From Halisarca cf. caerulea (taxonomy: Eukaryota > Porifera > Demospongiae > Chondrillida > Halisarcidae): 17,500 nt of DNA. The stretch's first letter is position 1, and every line of letters begins with the position of its first letter. Shown piece by piece: positions 1 to 8,988 of this stretch. Below the pieces are notes generated by a model. It saw only the letters and a list, made by a program, of their open reading frames with translations, was not told where the DNA came from and searched no databases. The stretch lies in NCBI GenBank assembly GCA_963170055.1, contig CAUJGJ010000083.1:3126601-3144100 (forward strand). The letters run 5' to 3'. A program made the position numbers and the translations under genes.

Positions 1-68
1 AGTCTAATTATGCATAAAATTTTGCATGTTTTGTATTCATTTCTGTACTTATGTGACTCCTGCTCCAG

Positions 69-215
69 GTCAGCAAGCTAAAACGCCATCTCGACAAAGT
101 AGCGGGAATGAAGTTTTGGGAGATGCTGGACAAGTCAGTGTTTCTCCACGTCATTGCACAGTGTTCCCTATTGTGTTTCATACACACGTACATACAAACA
201 GTGGAACATTGTTAA
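69..215 (+). CDS. Possible 3'-terminal exon of an unidentified gene (partial)
   Basis: A polypyrimidine-containing stretch ending in CTGCTCCAG gives a plausible splice acceptor at 67-68. From 69 one frame stays open for 48 codons to a TAA at 213-215. The peptide begins VSKLKRHLDKVAGMKFWEML and continues with helix-like, charged and hydrophobic residues (DKSVFLHVIAQC, then IHTYIQTVEHC). Its composition looks more like a real protein than the neighbouring frames do. An in-frame TGA at 54-56 lies just upstream of the acceptor, as expected if the exon starts at 69. I do not recognise the family. The rest of the gene would lie left of the window. A 48-codon open stretch can occur by chance, so this is tentative. 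Confidence 0.35.
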   Translation, partial: VSKLKRHLDKVAGMKFWEMLDKSVFLHVIAQCSLLCFIHTYIQTVEHC

Positions 216-1881
216 TCTGCACTGAACTGTGATCAGTAATCTGCTACAACAAGTGATGTTTTGGATTACGTAAGGTTGTTGAGCACATTACAAAGGGTTG
301 CGTGTTGGCTCAAGTTTAGGGACATCTGGCTTACTAGTGTTGCTGCACTGTACGGCATATACTGTGCACACATACGCATCCTGGTACTCTGTGGGAACCA
401 GCGATGTTTTAGGCCTTCTATGTATACACTTGTCTGGATAGTTTTGGTAGTGCATACTTTTTGATGCTTTTACAGAAGTATCCACTCTGGTGTTCGCCCA
501 CTGATGTATTTATAGTTAAGTGTGCGCTTACGAACTGTTCAATCAAGTTTTGAGATCACCGACATACTGTTGTTGGGTTGTTGAGATGTACGTAGGTATT
601 TCCCAGTGTATGCTCTCGTGTATATTCTGCGGCCATTCCAGTTAGCAGTGAATGTGTATAGCAAGCTCAGTCGTAGGACAAAATGAGCATTGAATTAGAT
701 ATGCTTACTTGTTTAAATACAGTGGAGGAGGAACTTTAGGGGACCCACGAAATTAGTTCTCACTATCAGAAGTTCTTCTTATCAGGATATAGTAATACAT
801 GTACAGTACTATAGCAAACCAAACATGTCTCAAAAATAGTTTGCGTGAAGTGGAATTTTTTTTTAAGAGTGTACTTCTTAATAAGGTTCTACTGTTCTCT
901 GAAATTGGGAATTGAAGATACTTTTCTGTAGTCATACAAGTCACTTTCAATATTTTATTTCTTCACTTTCAAGTTTGTGTGCCCTTCCCCATGTAGGGTT
1001 CTGGTGAAGAACTTCCAACATCTCAGATTTTGACTTTACATTTTATCAATAGACTTGGTTGTCTTTTATGTGCCTTCTGTCGTTTTGTTACTCATTCACA
1101 TCACATCATATGTCGCATCATAGGAGTTGGTTTTGTATGTTTACGTTGTGGAATGATTGATCTCAGTACATGCATGCGTCTAGTGTGTAGTGGTCTGGCG
1201 CCGCGAGACTATGTAACCCCTGCAATGCAGTGCCATATAGTCTTGTTATTACGAGCGTAGCGAGTTTTCTATTTCCGTCGCGTTAGTGGAGTGGGTTTGA
1301 GCTACCCACGCATTTGATTAATTTGAGGGTGACCATGGCTGAGAGTCAGATGGAATGTGATTATGCATGTTAGACAGAATACGTAACTGCTGCACTGCAA
1401 ATTTGCTGGAACCCTCAATGCCAACTGTACTTTATGTATTTATTCCATTTGATTAATTTTCGGGTAACAAATGTGGAAAGTTTGCCCCAAAATTGTCACT
1501 TTGCACGCTAATTACTACAAAAGCAGGCACGTACATCATTCGTAAATGGTACTATCTCGTAGGGGCATAAAGGAACTTTGACATTATGGGCGAAACGCGT
1601 CGCTAAACGCACTACTGATCCAGCATAAAGGCAAAAGGTGAAAACTCACGTTTCTTTGTGTGATGGCCACATGTTCGAAGATTTATCCGCATTTTTACTC
1701 TTTAATGAAAGAATAAATAAATACCCCGAGATGATTTTTTATTTCGTTAGACTTTCCCTTCACCTCCGCAAGGGTTCGAGTTCATTCGGTAAAAATTCTA
1801 GCCATCACTGTCGCCATTTATGAATGTTGGCCCACATGAATGTTCCCATTTCGAGTTCAAATTCAGCAGTATCTTCCTACG
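216..1881. other. Non-coding stretch, no gene recognised
   Basis: About 1.7 kb with only short, unconserved open frames. If the exon at 69-215 is real, the first part would be its 3' UTR. The motif CATTTGATTAATTT occurs twice, near 1311 and 1447, in similar surroundings, which hints at a small decayed repeat. Overlapping AATAAA-type hexamers occur near 1711. I see no RNA gene or splice-bounded exon I can defend. Confidence 0.5.
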
Positions 1882-1889
1882 CATGACAT
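1882..1889. repeat. Target-site duplication, left copy
   Basis: CATGACAT directly precedes the transposon and is repeated exactly at 4799-4806 after its right end. The flanks beyond differ (CG before the left copy, CGAC after the right), which fixes the length at 8 bp. Confidence 0.88.
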
Positions 1890-1962
1890 GGGATGTTGTA
1901 AAACGCGGATCACGGAACGCGGATCACGGATCACGGATCACCACAAGTCACGAGACGGTCAC
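1890..1962 (+). repeat. Left terminal inverted repeat (73 bp)
   Basis: Matches the reverse complement of 4726-4798 at all 73 positions by eye. It contains a cluster of GGATCACG-type octamers (about 1907-1940), likely sites for transposase binding. Weaker inverted similarity (GTCACA) continues inward after a small indel. Confidence 0.9.
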
Positions 1963-2039
1963 GTCACATGCATATGATCCAGCCGCCAGACCGTGCAGCT
2001 GCACAACGATCGTCGAGGAAGTTGGCTTTCAGTTCCGCT

Positions 2040-3880
2040 ATGGAGTCGTCTCCTTCCCCTCCAAGCTACAGCCCCTGCAGTCCCTTTCAATTAAAGAAGG
2101 AAAAACTGGAGGGCGATTGTGCGCATGAAAAGTCTGGTGCTCCTTGGCGTGGTGATAGTACCCACGATCCAATACTTCTGGATCTATCCGCCGAAGAACA
2201 AAGTTCTGAAATGTTTCCAGCAAGTCCTGACCTCTTTTCTAGTTTGCAGAGGTAAGCTGTTATAGTACATGTATTACAAGTTGACTCATATTATGCTGCA
2301 TGCATGTTACTTTTCCTTTTGATTCATAACTACACTATATTTTTTATAGTATGTATGCTCTCATCGCAGACATTTTCGGAACTGTCATTGATGGAATTCA
2401 TGAGCTCGGTCTTATTGATGCTGATGATGCACAAGACTTCAATGCAAAGTTGCAATCATTGGAGTCACGATGGGATAAACTGGAAATGGATCACAGAGCC
2501 TTCAAAAGTGGCGAAAACTGGACACCATCATTCCACAGCTACTTCAAATCTCAATTTTCCAATGTTTTTATCAACAATGCTATTCGTCAACCACGAATAC
2601 AGGCTGGAATGGGAAACCCTCCTTCTGCATTTTACAACAACAGAAGTGAATCCATCAATCGTTTATTGAAACGCCATGTAGATGGCAAGAAATGCTCGCT
2701 ACCGTACTTTATTGACCGAATGAGGGAGCTGGACAGTGAACAGAGGGATATGATGAAGAAAGCTCACCTTCATGTTGGTGAATGGAGATCAAAGCCTGGT
2801 CGTTCGACAGAATCTATGGCAAGTTCCCAACCATGCACCGAACCAACAACAGAAAGCCAAATTGTTTCCACATGCGAGTCGAGGCAATCAGCATCAAGCT
2901 CAGACCCTACGGAGTCACAACTGTCAGAGACATTTGACATTTTGCTACAAACTGGTGTGTATGAAGTGCATGTCCTGGAAGAGATTTGGAAAAAGGCACT
3001 GATGTTAATCAAAACTGAAAACTTTATCACTGCAGTTCCAGGTGAAAGTAGCAGCTGCAGAGCTCGTATGGTTGCCTCCTCTTCCAGTAAAACTCCACAC
3101 CATGTTTCACCAGCCGGGAACAATCAAAATAAATTTGTTTGTGACTCCAACTGTCCTAGGTACAAAGCGTACAAATTTTGTAGTCACACCATTGCTGTGG
3201 CTGAGATAAATGGATTATTGAAAGCTTTCCTCAAAGTTTTAGCAAAAGGAAAGTCACCTACAGTTAACCTCTCGTCCATGATATATCATGGATTACCAAC
3301 AGGAGCTGGTGAGAAGGGTGGAAGGAGCAAGCCTAAACCAAGGAAACGTGCAGCTACACAGCCATCCGCATCTGATTCACTTCCTTTGCGACAAAGAATT
3401 GTAACTGGATCGCCATTATTGCAGAATCCACCATCTCATTCTCGAGTTTTAACTATACCAGCCCCTGCACCAAATGTTCCTTCAGATTCTACAGTAGAAC
3501 CTTTTCTGCTAAGTCAACCTGTGTCATCTTCACGTAACCACTTGCTGATAACACCCAGTGAACACCCTTTCACACTCAAACTATTGACTTTGAGCATTAA
3601 GGTTTGTGGAGGGTGCCGCTTCGGATACAACAACCGTAACCCTCCTCATGATATCTGTGTGTGCCACCCTGAAACACGACAGATTCTCAACAGGGCATCC
3701 GGAAGAATGATGCTAGTGGGTACAAATGTGCATTACCATGCAAGTGCAAAATGTATCAAATTACAGTGCCCATACTTCAACCCATCTAAGTTGGTCATCC
3801 CATCGGCTCTGCGTAATAAATTATTATCCAATGTGGAATACTCTATGCTGTTGGAGCAAGAGTTTGGAATAGTTTTGTGA
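2040..3880 (+). CDS. Core-less MULE transposase-like protein, SWIM-like zinc finger (2 exons)
   Basis: Exons 2040-2251 and 2350-3880 are joined across a 98-nt intron (donor AG|GTAAGC, acceptor TTTTTATAG) and remain in frame, giving about 580 aa. In-frame ATGs at 1968 and 1974 could lengthen the N-terminus to about 604 aa. The first ~70 residues are Ser/Pro/Glu-rich. Residues ~72-230 resemble the region after the DDE core of animal MULE transposases (LGLIDADDAQDF; then NNRSESINRLLKRHVDG, the family's NN-SES pattern). A SWIM-like finger C-x3-C-x8-C-x-H lies at about 335-350 (NKFVCDSNCPRY...FCSH). A basic stretch (KPKPRKRAA) may act as a nuclear signal. A second Cys/His region (VCGGCRFGY, ICVCHPE, HYHASAKCIKLQC) spans about 489-550. 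I find no DDE catalytic domain in the frame or intron, so transposition alone is unlikely. It may be a truncated derivative, or a DNA-binding accessory or repressor; that role is inference. Confidence 0.75.
2252..2349 (+). other. Intron of the transposon gene (98 nt)
   Basis: Begins GTAAGC and ends TTTTTATAG. The upstream exon ends with two codon bases (AG) and the next exon supplies T, making Ser and restoring the long frame, which has no strong start of its own until ATG 2351. The frame agreement supports the splice. Confidence 0.75.
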
Positions 3881-4154
3881 ACAATTATGCCATGTTGCCG
3901 TAACTAAATATGAGCTCTCAATGTATTCATTGATCATTGCAGTTTAATCTATATTATTGCCAAATATCATTAAATTTTCTTATTATTAATATAAGTAATA
4001 ATGTCGCCCTTATGGTCATATACAGTCACACTTACGTACTACATGTAAGTTTTAACAGTATAACTGTAGTTACAAGCAATTGATCATCATTTAACATAGT
4101 TGAATGGGATTAATGCATCTAGCCGTAACAGGCTGTGCTCCCCTAGCTTCCAGC

Positions 4155-4178
4155 GAGATGTTGCAAAATGCGGATCAC
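4155..4178 (+). repeat. Internal diverged TIR-like start
   Basis: GAGATGTTGCAAAATGCGGA, followed by TCAC, matches the outer end of the left TIR at 21 of 24 positions and in the same orientation. It lies 620 bp before the right end. It may be the remnant of a related element, or the left end of a ~640-bp short version sharing the same right TIR. Confidence 0.6.
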
Positions 4179-4190
4179 ATGGTACATGTG

Positions 4191-4192
<2 letters not shown>

Positions 4193-4242
<50 letters not shown>

Positions 4243-4243
4243 T
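4193..4243 (+). repeat. (TG)n microsatellite inside the transposon
   Basis: An uninterrupted TG run to 4234, then TATGTGTGT. It lies 15 bp after the internal TIR-like start. Open frames across it (Cys-Val repeats) are artefacts. Confidence 0.95.
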
Positions 4244-4690
4244 AGCAATGGACTACGGTAACCATCTTCTGTTACTAAATATTGTGCTACTGTGTTAGTG
4301 TGCTATTTTCAGAGTATATGCACATGCAGAATGTGTATATACATGCACTGTTTCGGTATATGCACAGAATGCAACTGTACATGAAGTATTTCATGCAGCT
4401 AAAACACACTCAATTCAGCACTGTAATAAGGGCTGCACCTATATATGAGCTGCTTTGTAGAAATATGAGAATATCAGAGCAGTGCCGACCTTGAGTAATA
4501 CTCTCTTTGCAGAACAGCACTGATCAAAGACTAACTCACGTCTTTGTAGTGAGATTTATCGGAATTTAGCACTCAAGAAAGTCAAAACCGGGTTTGTGTG
4601 GCTGTTAAACGTTGAATGACACCTAGGAAGCTTTGCTTATCTCATCAACAACAAGAAGTGTTCATACGTTCGTCGCGCGCGTGTGAACTG

Positions 4691-4747
4691 CCACAAGTCA
4701 GCGAGGACATGCGTGTGACTATGGTGTGACCGTCTCGTGACTTGTGG
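4691..4747. repeat. Fold-back at the right TIR
   Basis: CCACAAGTCA at 4691-4700 is the exact reverse complement of TGACTTGTGG at 4738-4747, with about 37 bp between. The first arm is an extra copy, in left-TIR orientation, of the inner TIR segment. Confidence 0.7.
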
Positions 4748-4798
4748 TGATCCGTGATCCGTGATCCGCGTTCCGTGATCCGCGTTTTACAACATCCC
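4726..4798 (-). repeat. Right terminal inverted repeat (73 bp)
   Basis: Exact inverted copy of 1890-1962, with the same octamer cluster in reverse (TCCGTGATCCGTGATCCGCG, followed by TTCCGTGATCCGCG). An extra partial copy of its inner part, CCACAAGTCA, occurs at 4691-4700 and pairs with TGACTTGTGG at 4738-4747 inside this TIR. Confidence 0.9.
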
Positions 4799-4806
4799 CA
4801 TGACAT
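4799..4806. repeat. Target-site duplication, right copy
   Basis: CATGACAT directly follows the transposon's terminal CAACATCCC and matches 1882-1889 exactly. Confidence 0.88.
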
Positions 4807-5464
4807 CGACGGTCGTACGCATTGGGTAAAGCACGAAGACGCGTGTTATTCGAGTTTTGTGATCGAATTTGACCGATTTTGTTCGTACTGAGATATGGGC
4901 CTCTCAGTTTCCCCCCCTTGGGATTCTTATTAATCTGAACAAAGGTCGTATGTTTAATGCATGGTGATGAGCAGAAAGACAGTTGTGCGACATCGCTTCG
5001 AATTCAGATTGCAATCTTTCTTTCTATTTTCTTGTCCACTTCAGACATTTTATTTCATATGTCCATAGCAACCCAACTACAGCTTTAATTGTTGGCAAAA
5101 CTCAGTGCAGGAACGGAAGTTTCAACATCTTCGAAAGTACAAACGTAATTTCAATAGTTAGCAAATCGTGATATTGGCCAACAAATCCTGGCCTGGTCTA
5201 TGATCTGGTCACACCAGACTAGGACCAACTAATGTCAATGTCTGTTAAAACAATCATTACTAAAAGAAATTTTGAATCAATTCTTCCTTTAAACTGCACA
5301 GCATTCTGAATCCAATAGTGGTTCGAATGTGCATGACGAAATGCAAAATAATTTAAAAGCAAACTTATAAGAAATATGAAACAATGCAATTTAATCTATT
5401 GCAAATCAAAGCAAATATGCACAAAACACATTGGCATCTCGTGATTCATGCAATTCAAAATCAA
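4807..5464. other. Non-coding stretch, no gene recognised
   Basis: About 660 bp after the transposon with no conserved frame. It includes a short C run near 4910-4917 and a small dyad at about 5206-5218 (CTGGTCACACCAG). I see no RNA gene or exon. Confidence 0.5.
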
Positions 5465-6089
5465 TTGCCCTGCATACAGCTGCATAGGCTCCTTGCCCTG
5501 CATACAGCTGCATAGGCTCCTTGGTCTGCATACAGCTGCATAGGCTCCTTGCCCTGCATACAGCTGCATAGGCTCCTTGCCCTGCATACAGCTGCATAGG
5601 CTCCTTGCCCTGCATACAGCTGCATATGCTCCTTGGTCTGCATATAGCTGCATATGCTCCTTGGTCTGTATACAGCTGCATAGGCTCCTTGCCCTGCATA
5701 CAGCTGCATGGGCTCCTTGCCCTGCATACAGCTGCATAGGCTCCTTGCCCTGCATACAGCTGCATAGGCTCCTTGGTCTGCATACAGCTGCACATGCTCC
5801 TTGGTCTGCATACAGCTGCATATACTCCTTGGTCTGTATACAGCTACATAGGCTCCTTGCCCTGCATACAACTGCATATGCTCCTTGGTCTGCATACAGC
5901 TGCACATGCTCCTTGGTCTGCATACAGCTGCATAGGCTCCTTGCCCTGCATACAACTGCATATGCTCCTTGGTCTGCATACAGCTGCATAGGCTCCTTGC
6001 CCTGCATACAGCTGCATGTGCTCCTTGGTCTGCATACAGCTGCATATGCTCCTTGGTCTGCATACAGCTGCATATGCTCCTTGGTCTGT
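5465..6089. repeat. 28-bp minisatellite, about 22 copies
   Basis: The consensus unit reads CTGCATACAGCTGCATAGGC followed by TCCTTGCC. The CCTTG word recurs from 5491 to 6079, exactly 21 periods of 28 bp, so there appears to be no net length change across the array. Units fall into two main types, AGG-CTCC-TTGCC and ATG-CTCC-TTGGT; every ATG-type unit I read carries GGT. Nearly every unit has CAGCTG, an E-box-like palindrome. The unit is free of stop codons in several frames, so long repetitive frames of ~130-240 codons run through on both strands; I treat these as by-products. The units abut directly without spacers. Confidence 0.95.
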
Positions 6090-6644
6090 AGTTGCCATTT
6101 CTCATCCCCATTTACATGGTCATGCATGGTAATTTAAAATCTGATCCAGTCTTCTTTCTGATTTCAAATTTAGCTGCACCTAGCGAGTACTATGCTTTGC
6201 ATACATCTAGTATTATATACTTACACTATAAGTGCTTACAGTGAAACCTGTATTTAAAGATTTAACTTAATACTTACGTATTATAATAACTCAGGTACTC
6301 TACTAACAGAGTTTGACTGTCAATGCTTCATCTTTAAATCCCCCTATCTGGTTTACTAAGTAAGTCTATGATGTAGTCCTCATCTCTTGCAGGCCTGCCA
6401 ATATACAGAGTTTATAGAATTAGATCCAGCACATCTTATGCTCACAGTATTTCCCATTCCTATAATACCGGGTACCCCTCCCCCCCAACACCACCACTAC
6501 CGTCTCTGGTCAGCACATACACATTTCATGCACGAATTGCATGTGTTGGATAAATCACAGCAGATCATACATCATCAATTCTGCTGTCATGATACACTTA
6601 CACACCTATTCTTGTTCTTCCCTTTTCTTGTTCTTAGTGTTATG
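6090..6644. other. Non-coding stretch with a possible MITE end
   Basis: Contains TTACAGTGAAACCTGT near 6236-6251, like the ends of the MITEs further right but without a clear partner. A CTTGCAG at about 6386-6392 could be a splice acceptor, followed by an open frame, but I recognise no protein in it and it runs into the MITE at 6645. No gene is called. Confidence 0.4.
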
Positions 6645-6731
6645 CAGTGCCACCTTCTACATAAGGACCACTTGTCTATAGAGACCATGATATGCTGGTC
6701 CCTGAGTGGTTTATATACACAGCTTTCACTG
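6645..6731. mobile_element. Short degenerate MITE (about 87 bp)
   Basis: Begins CAGTGCCACCTTCTAC and ends AGCTTTCACTG, followed by TA, an imperfect inverted pair of the CAGTGGAACCT type. The interior has AAGGACCACTTGTCTATAGA, closely matching the interior of the element at 14536-14786, so it is probably the same group. The left flank is TG instead of TA, so one boundary has decayed. Confidence 0.5.
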
Positions 6732-6745
6732 TATCTGGGCTTCGC

Positions 6746-6833
6746 TTAGTCTGGCCTGCTACGACCGTCTCACGTATGCGCTGGGGGGGGGGGGGGAGGC
6801 GCGTACGTTGGACGGTCGTAGCAGGTCAGACTA
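6746..6833. repeat. Hairpin with a 14-G loop, possible tiny foldback element
   Basis: Arms at 6748-6781 and 6799-6832 are inverted copies at 30 of 34 positions (AGTCTGGCCTGCTACGACCG versus AGTCTGACCTGCTACGACCG at the outer end). The 17-nt loop contains 14 consecutive G. The flanks GGCTTCGC (6738-6745) and GGCTTCAC (6834-6841) match at 7 of 8 positions and may be a target duplication, which would suit a hAT-like MITE. That assignment is tentative. Confidence 0.75.
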
Positions 6834-6841
6834 GGCTTCAC

Positions 6842-7122
6842 TAGGACAAATGACTGACCCAACATGGTATTCATTAGTATCCTGTGTGGAAATTACTTGC
6901 CAATAAAGCGACAGTACCAACCACATGTGGAAATGTATATCATCCTCATGTAAAATGTACCTATACATACGTAGTAGAAAGGTACACGTGTAGGCATTCC
7001 TTCATAGCACACATATCCAGTCACATGCAAGCATGTACTGCATGCTGTCTTGATGACCAGTTTGTATGCATCTTGCCATATATGTACATGTCCTGACAAT
7101 ACCAGTTGAATGTCATACTGGT
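6842..7122. other. Short intergenic stretch 3' of TAF13
   Basis: About 280 bp between the hairpin and the TAF13 stop, probably holding the TAF13 3' UTR on the minus strand. I see no canonical minus-strand AATAAA signal and no conserved frame. Confidence 0.4.
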
Positions 7123-7521
7123 CTAAATTGTTCCCATAATGGCTGCCCCTCCTCTCTCTATGTCTTTCTCTGGTTCCAAGTCTCTTCGAGCTTTCTTTAA
7201 TTCTTCGTTCATCCGGAGAAGGTCTTTAACTCTGGCATACTTTTTAGGGTCTTTTCTTATTAGAAATATGATATCTTCTACGTGTATTTTACCTGGTTTA
7301 CCGACATCCATTGCTTTCTGTGTCATTTCTTGTACATACTTAACGGCCAAATCTTCCACGAGGTCTACAGTTTCCTCATAAGGATTCTCGTCGTCGCCAA
7401 ATCCATGAAGCATTACTTTGAGCTCTTTCGTAAACAATCTTTTTCTCTGTGACGACGTAGTTGTGATGATGTCCGTTTCGGTACGTGTCGGTACCGGTGT
7501 CTCGCCATCTTGTTCCGCCAT
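7123..7521 (-). CDS. TAF13: TAF13, TFIID histone-fold subunit
   Basis: TAF13 is a subunit of the general transcription factor TFIID in the nucleus; its histone fold pairs with TAF11 and contacts TBP in promoter recognition. The frame encodes 132 aa from ATG 7521. The diagnostic block starts KRLFTKELKVMLHGFGDDEN at about residue 27, followed by PYEETVDLVEDL, then GKIHVEDIIFLIRKDPKKYA and RVKDLLRMNEELKKAR, the TFIID-18 histone fold with its C-terminal helix. Length fits the family (about 125 aa). An in-frame ATG at 7551 would add 10 residues; I prefer 7521 (MAEQDGE) because acidic MA starts are usual and ATGGCGG is a good initiation context. The gene has no intron here, unlike its neighbours and the multi-exon vertebrate orthologue. 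Nothing is broken, so a functional gene seems more likely than a retrocopy. Confidence 0.95.
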   Translation of the reverse strand: MAEQDGETPVPTRTETDIITTTSSQRKRLFTKELKVMLHGFGDDENPYEETVDLVEDLAVKYVQEMTQKAMDVGKPGKIHVEDIIFLIRKDPKKYARVKDLLRMNEELKKARRDLEPEKDIERGGAAIMGTI

Positions 7522-7810
7522 TTTAGACAAAAAATTCTTGTTTTCCTGCACGCGGAAGGGGAGCTGCCGAGGGAGCTGCAGTCCATGGGCTAGGAGTGGT
7601 AAGACAATTTGACTAAATTTGAGTGTTTTACGTCGTTTGACTGTCCTTTAACATTGTTGTATGAATCTTTTGTGTGTGTGTTCACATTCAAAGAAAATGC
7701 ATTTAGTCTATTTATTACCGGTACCACCAGTTCACTCTTTACTTTAGACTGTTTGGAACGAGGGTGAACTGTCCAGTCGGCGAAGACCTGAGGAACTGTG
7801 CGCTGTTGAT
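7522..7810. promoter_or_regulatory. Probable bidirectional promoter, TAF13 / DUF2358 gene
   Basis: Only 289 bp separate the two divergent start codons, so both core promoters and 5' UTRs must lie here unless there are remote non-coding exons. I see no clear TATA box. GGTACC occurs near 7720. The assignment rests on geometry. Confidence 0.6.
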
Positions 7811-8570
7811 ATGAACATGGTAAATTCCTGGAAAGTTGGCTGGTGTCGTTTGGCAAGCTTCCACCGTAGTACACGTACACTTCACTGTTCCCGCCATTAT
7901 TGCGAATCTATAGCTTTTGGTGATGTCTTGCTATCTGAGAAACATCACTCACTCCAAGTGACCTCCTGCGTTAGCAGTAGTCATTGCAAGTCCACAAGTG
8001 GTATAAAAACTCAACCGTCATCTATTCCATTTCGATTCAGTGAAAGAATGTTGAAAAACCCATTCCACCAGCTTGACTCTCATTGTAACTTATGCCATAA
8101 CTGGCTGACTTGTGCAGACCACCTGAGTGCTTTGCAACTCAAACTATGTGTAAGAGAAAGAGGATACAAGTCCATGTTGATTCATGCTAGAAGTTGTTCT
8201 GTGGATGGCAAAATTGAACTCCAATCCTGTACCTCAGAGAGGTTTCATCGGGATGCAGAGCCTACTGGGATTGAGAGGGAGCATACACTGTTTGGAGGGA
8301 ACTCACCTCAATTAGCAATGTTGGTAACCAAAGCTGAGAGCCGTGTGCTTGAAGATGTAACCGAGGCTGCCAGTGATCAGATCCAACCCACTGCCTTAAG
8401 AGTCAAGCCAGGCACTATTCCATCCCAGCAGAGCAAGTTTGAAGATAAGAAACCTCCATCTTCTAGTCCCTCACCTTGGAATGTTGGACAGCCTCCTCCC
8501 AAACGACTACCAGAGGATCTACCATCCACAACAGATCTCTCTGTTGTACTCTGCCGACTTAGGGATGAGG

Positions 8571-8637
<67 letters not shown>

Positions 8638-8928
8638 GTGTGTTTAAATGTGTGTGTGCGCGCACATGCTTGCATGTCACTTCATGCCTTTTCTCCCTCT
8701 CCACCGTTAGTTGCCGGCGTTTTTCAATGGACATCATAGTTTCAATATGTATAGTGATCAATTACTCTTTCAATGCAATTTGCTACCTACTCAGATAGAT
8801 TTTAAGTACGTCAGTCTGTGTTTGTGCATTGTGAACATATTTCATAGTATGTGTATAGTATGTACGTACGTGCATGATGGTGGTAAAAAATCAGTATTTG
8901 TGGACTTTTTGTATGATCACAATCACTG

Positions 8929-8988
<60 letters not shown>

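Larger units (their letters stand above)
1890..4798 (+). mobile_element. Complete MULE-type DNA transposon, 2909 bp
   Basis: The element starts GGGATGTTGTAAAACGCGG and ends with the exact reverse complement. The first 73 bp (1890-1962) and last 73 bp (4726-4798) are perfect inverted copies by eye. CATGACAT flanks it on both sides (1882-1889 and 4799-4806) as a perfect 8-bp target duplication. It contains one gene of two exons whose product resembles the C-terminal part of Mutator-like transposases, a (TG)n tract, a second diverged TIR-like start at 4155 and a fold-back near the right end. Long TIRs and an 8-11 bp duplication fit MULEs; 8 bp is also typical of hAT, but the protein does not look like hAT. 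Identical TIRs and an intact duplication suggest recent insertion. The missing DDE core suggests a deletion derivative that depends on a transposase supplied elsewhere. Confidence 0.88.

Noticed and set aside
1030..1260. Plus-strand frame of 76 codons, Cys/His/Leu-rich
   Set aside because: No family resemblance and no convincing splice donor; likely chance.
1890..4798. hAT element, suggested by the 8-bp duplication
   Set aside because: The 73-bp TIR lacks the short CAGRG-type end of hATs and the protein resembles MULE C-termini with a SWIM-like finger rather than a hAT dimerisation domain.
5465..6089. CRISPR-like array of 28-bp repeats
   Set aside because: Units abut with no unique spacers and the setting is eukaryotic; it is a minisatellite.
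5396..6127. Long repetitive frames on both strands across the 28-bp array (up to 243 codons, MQLYADQGAYAAVCR-type repeats)
   Set aside because: The unit lacks stop codons and 28 is not a multiple of 3, so several frames stay open automatically; no other coding evidence.
6387..6749. Plus-strand frame of 120 codons after a possible acceptor (ACQYTEFIELDPAHLMLTVF)
   Set aside because: No recognised family, and its second half runs through a MITE; too weak to call an exon.
8570..8635. Extension of the DUF2358 exon 1 frame through Cys-Val repeats
   Set aside because: It is the TG microsatellite read after a splice donor; the conserved protein resumes exactly at 8711.
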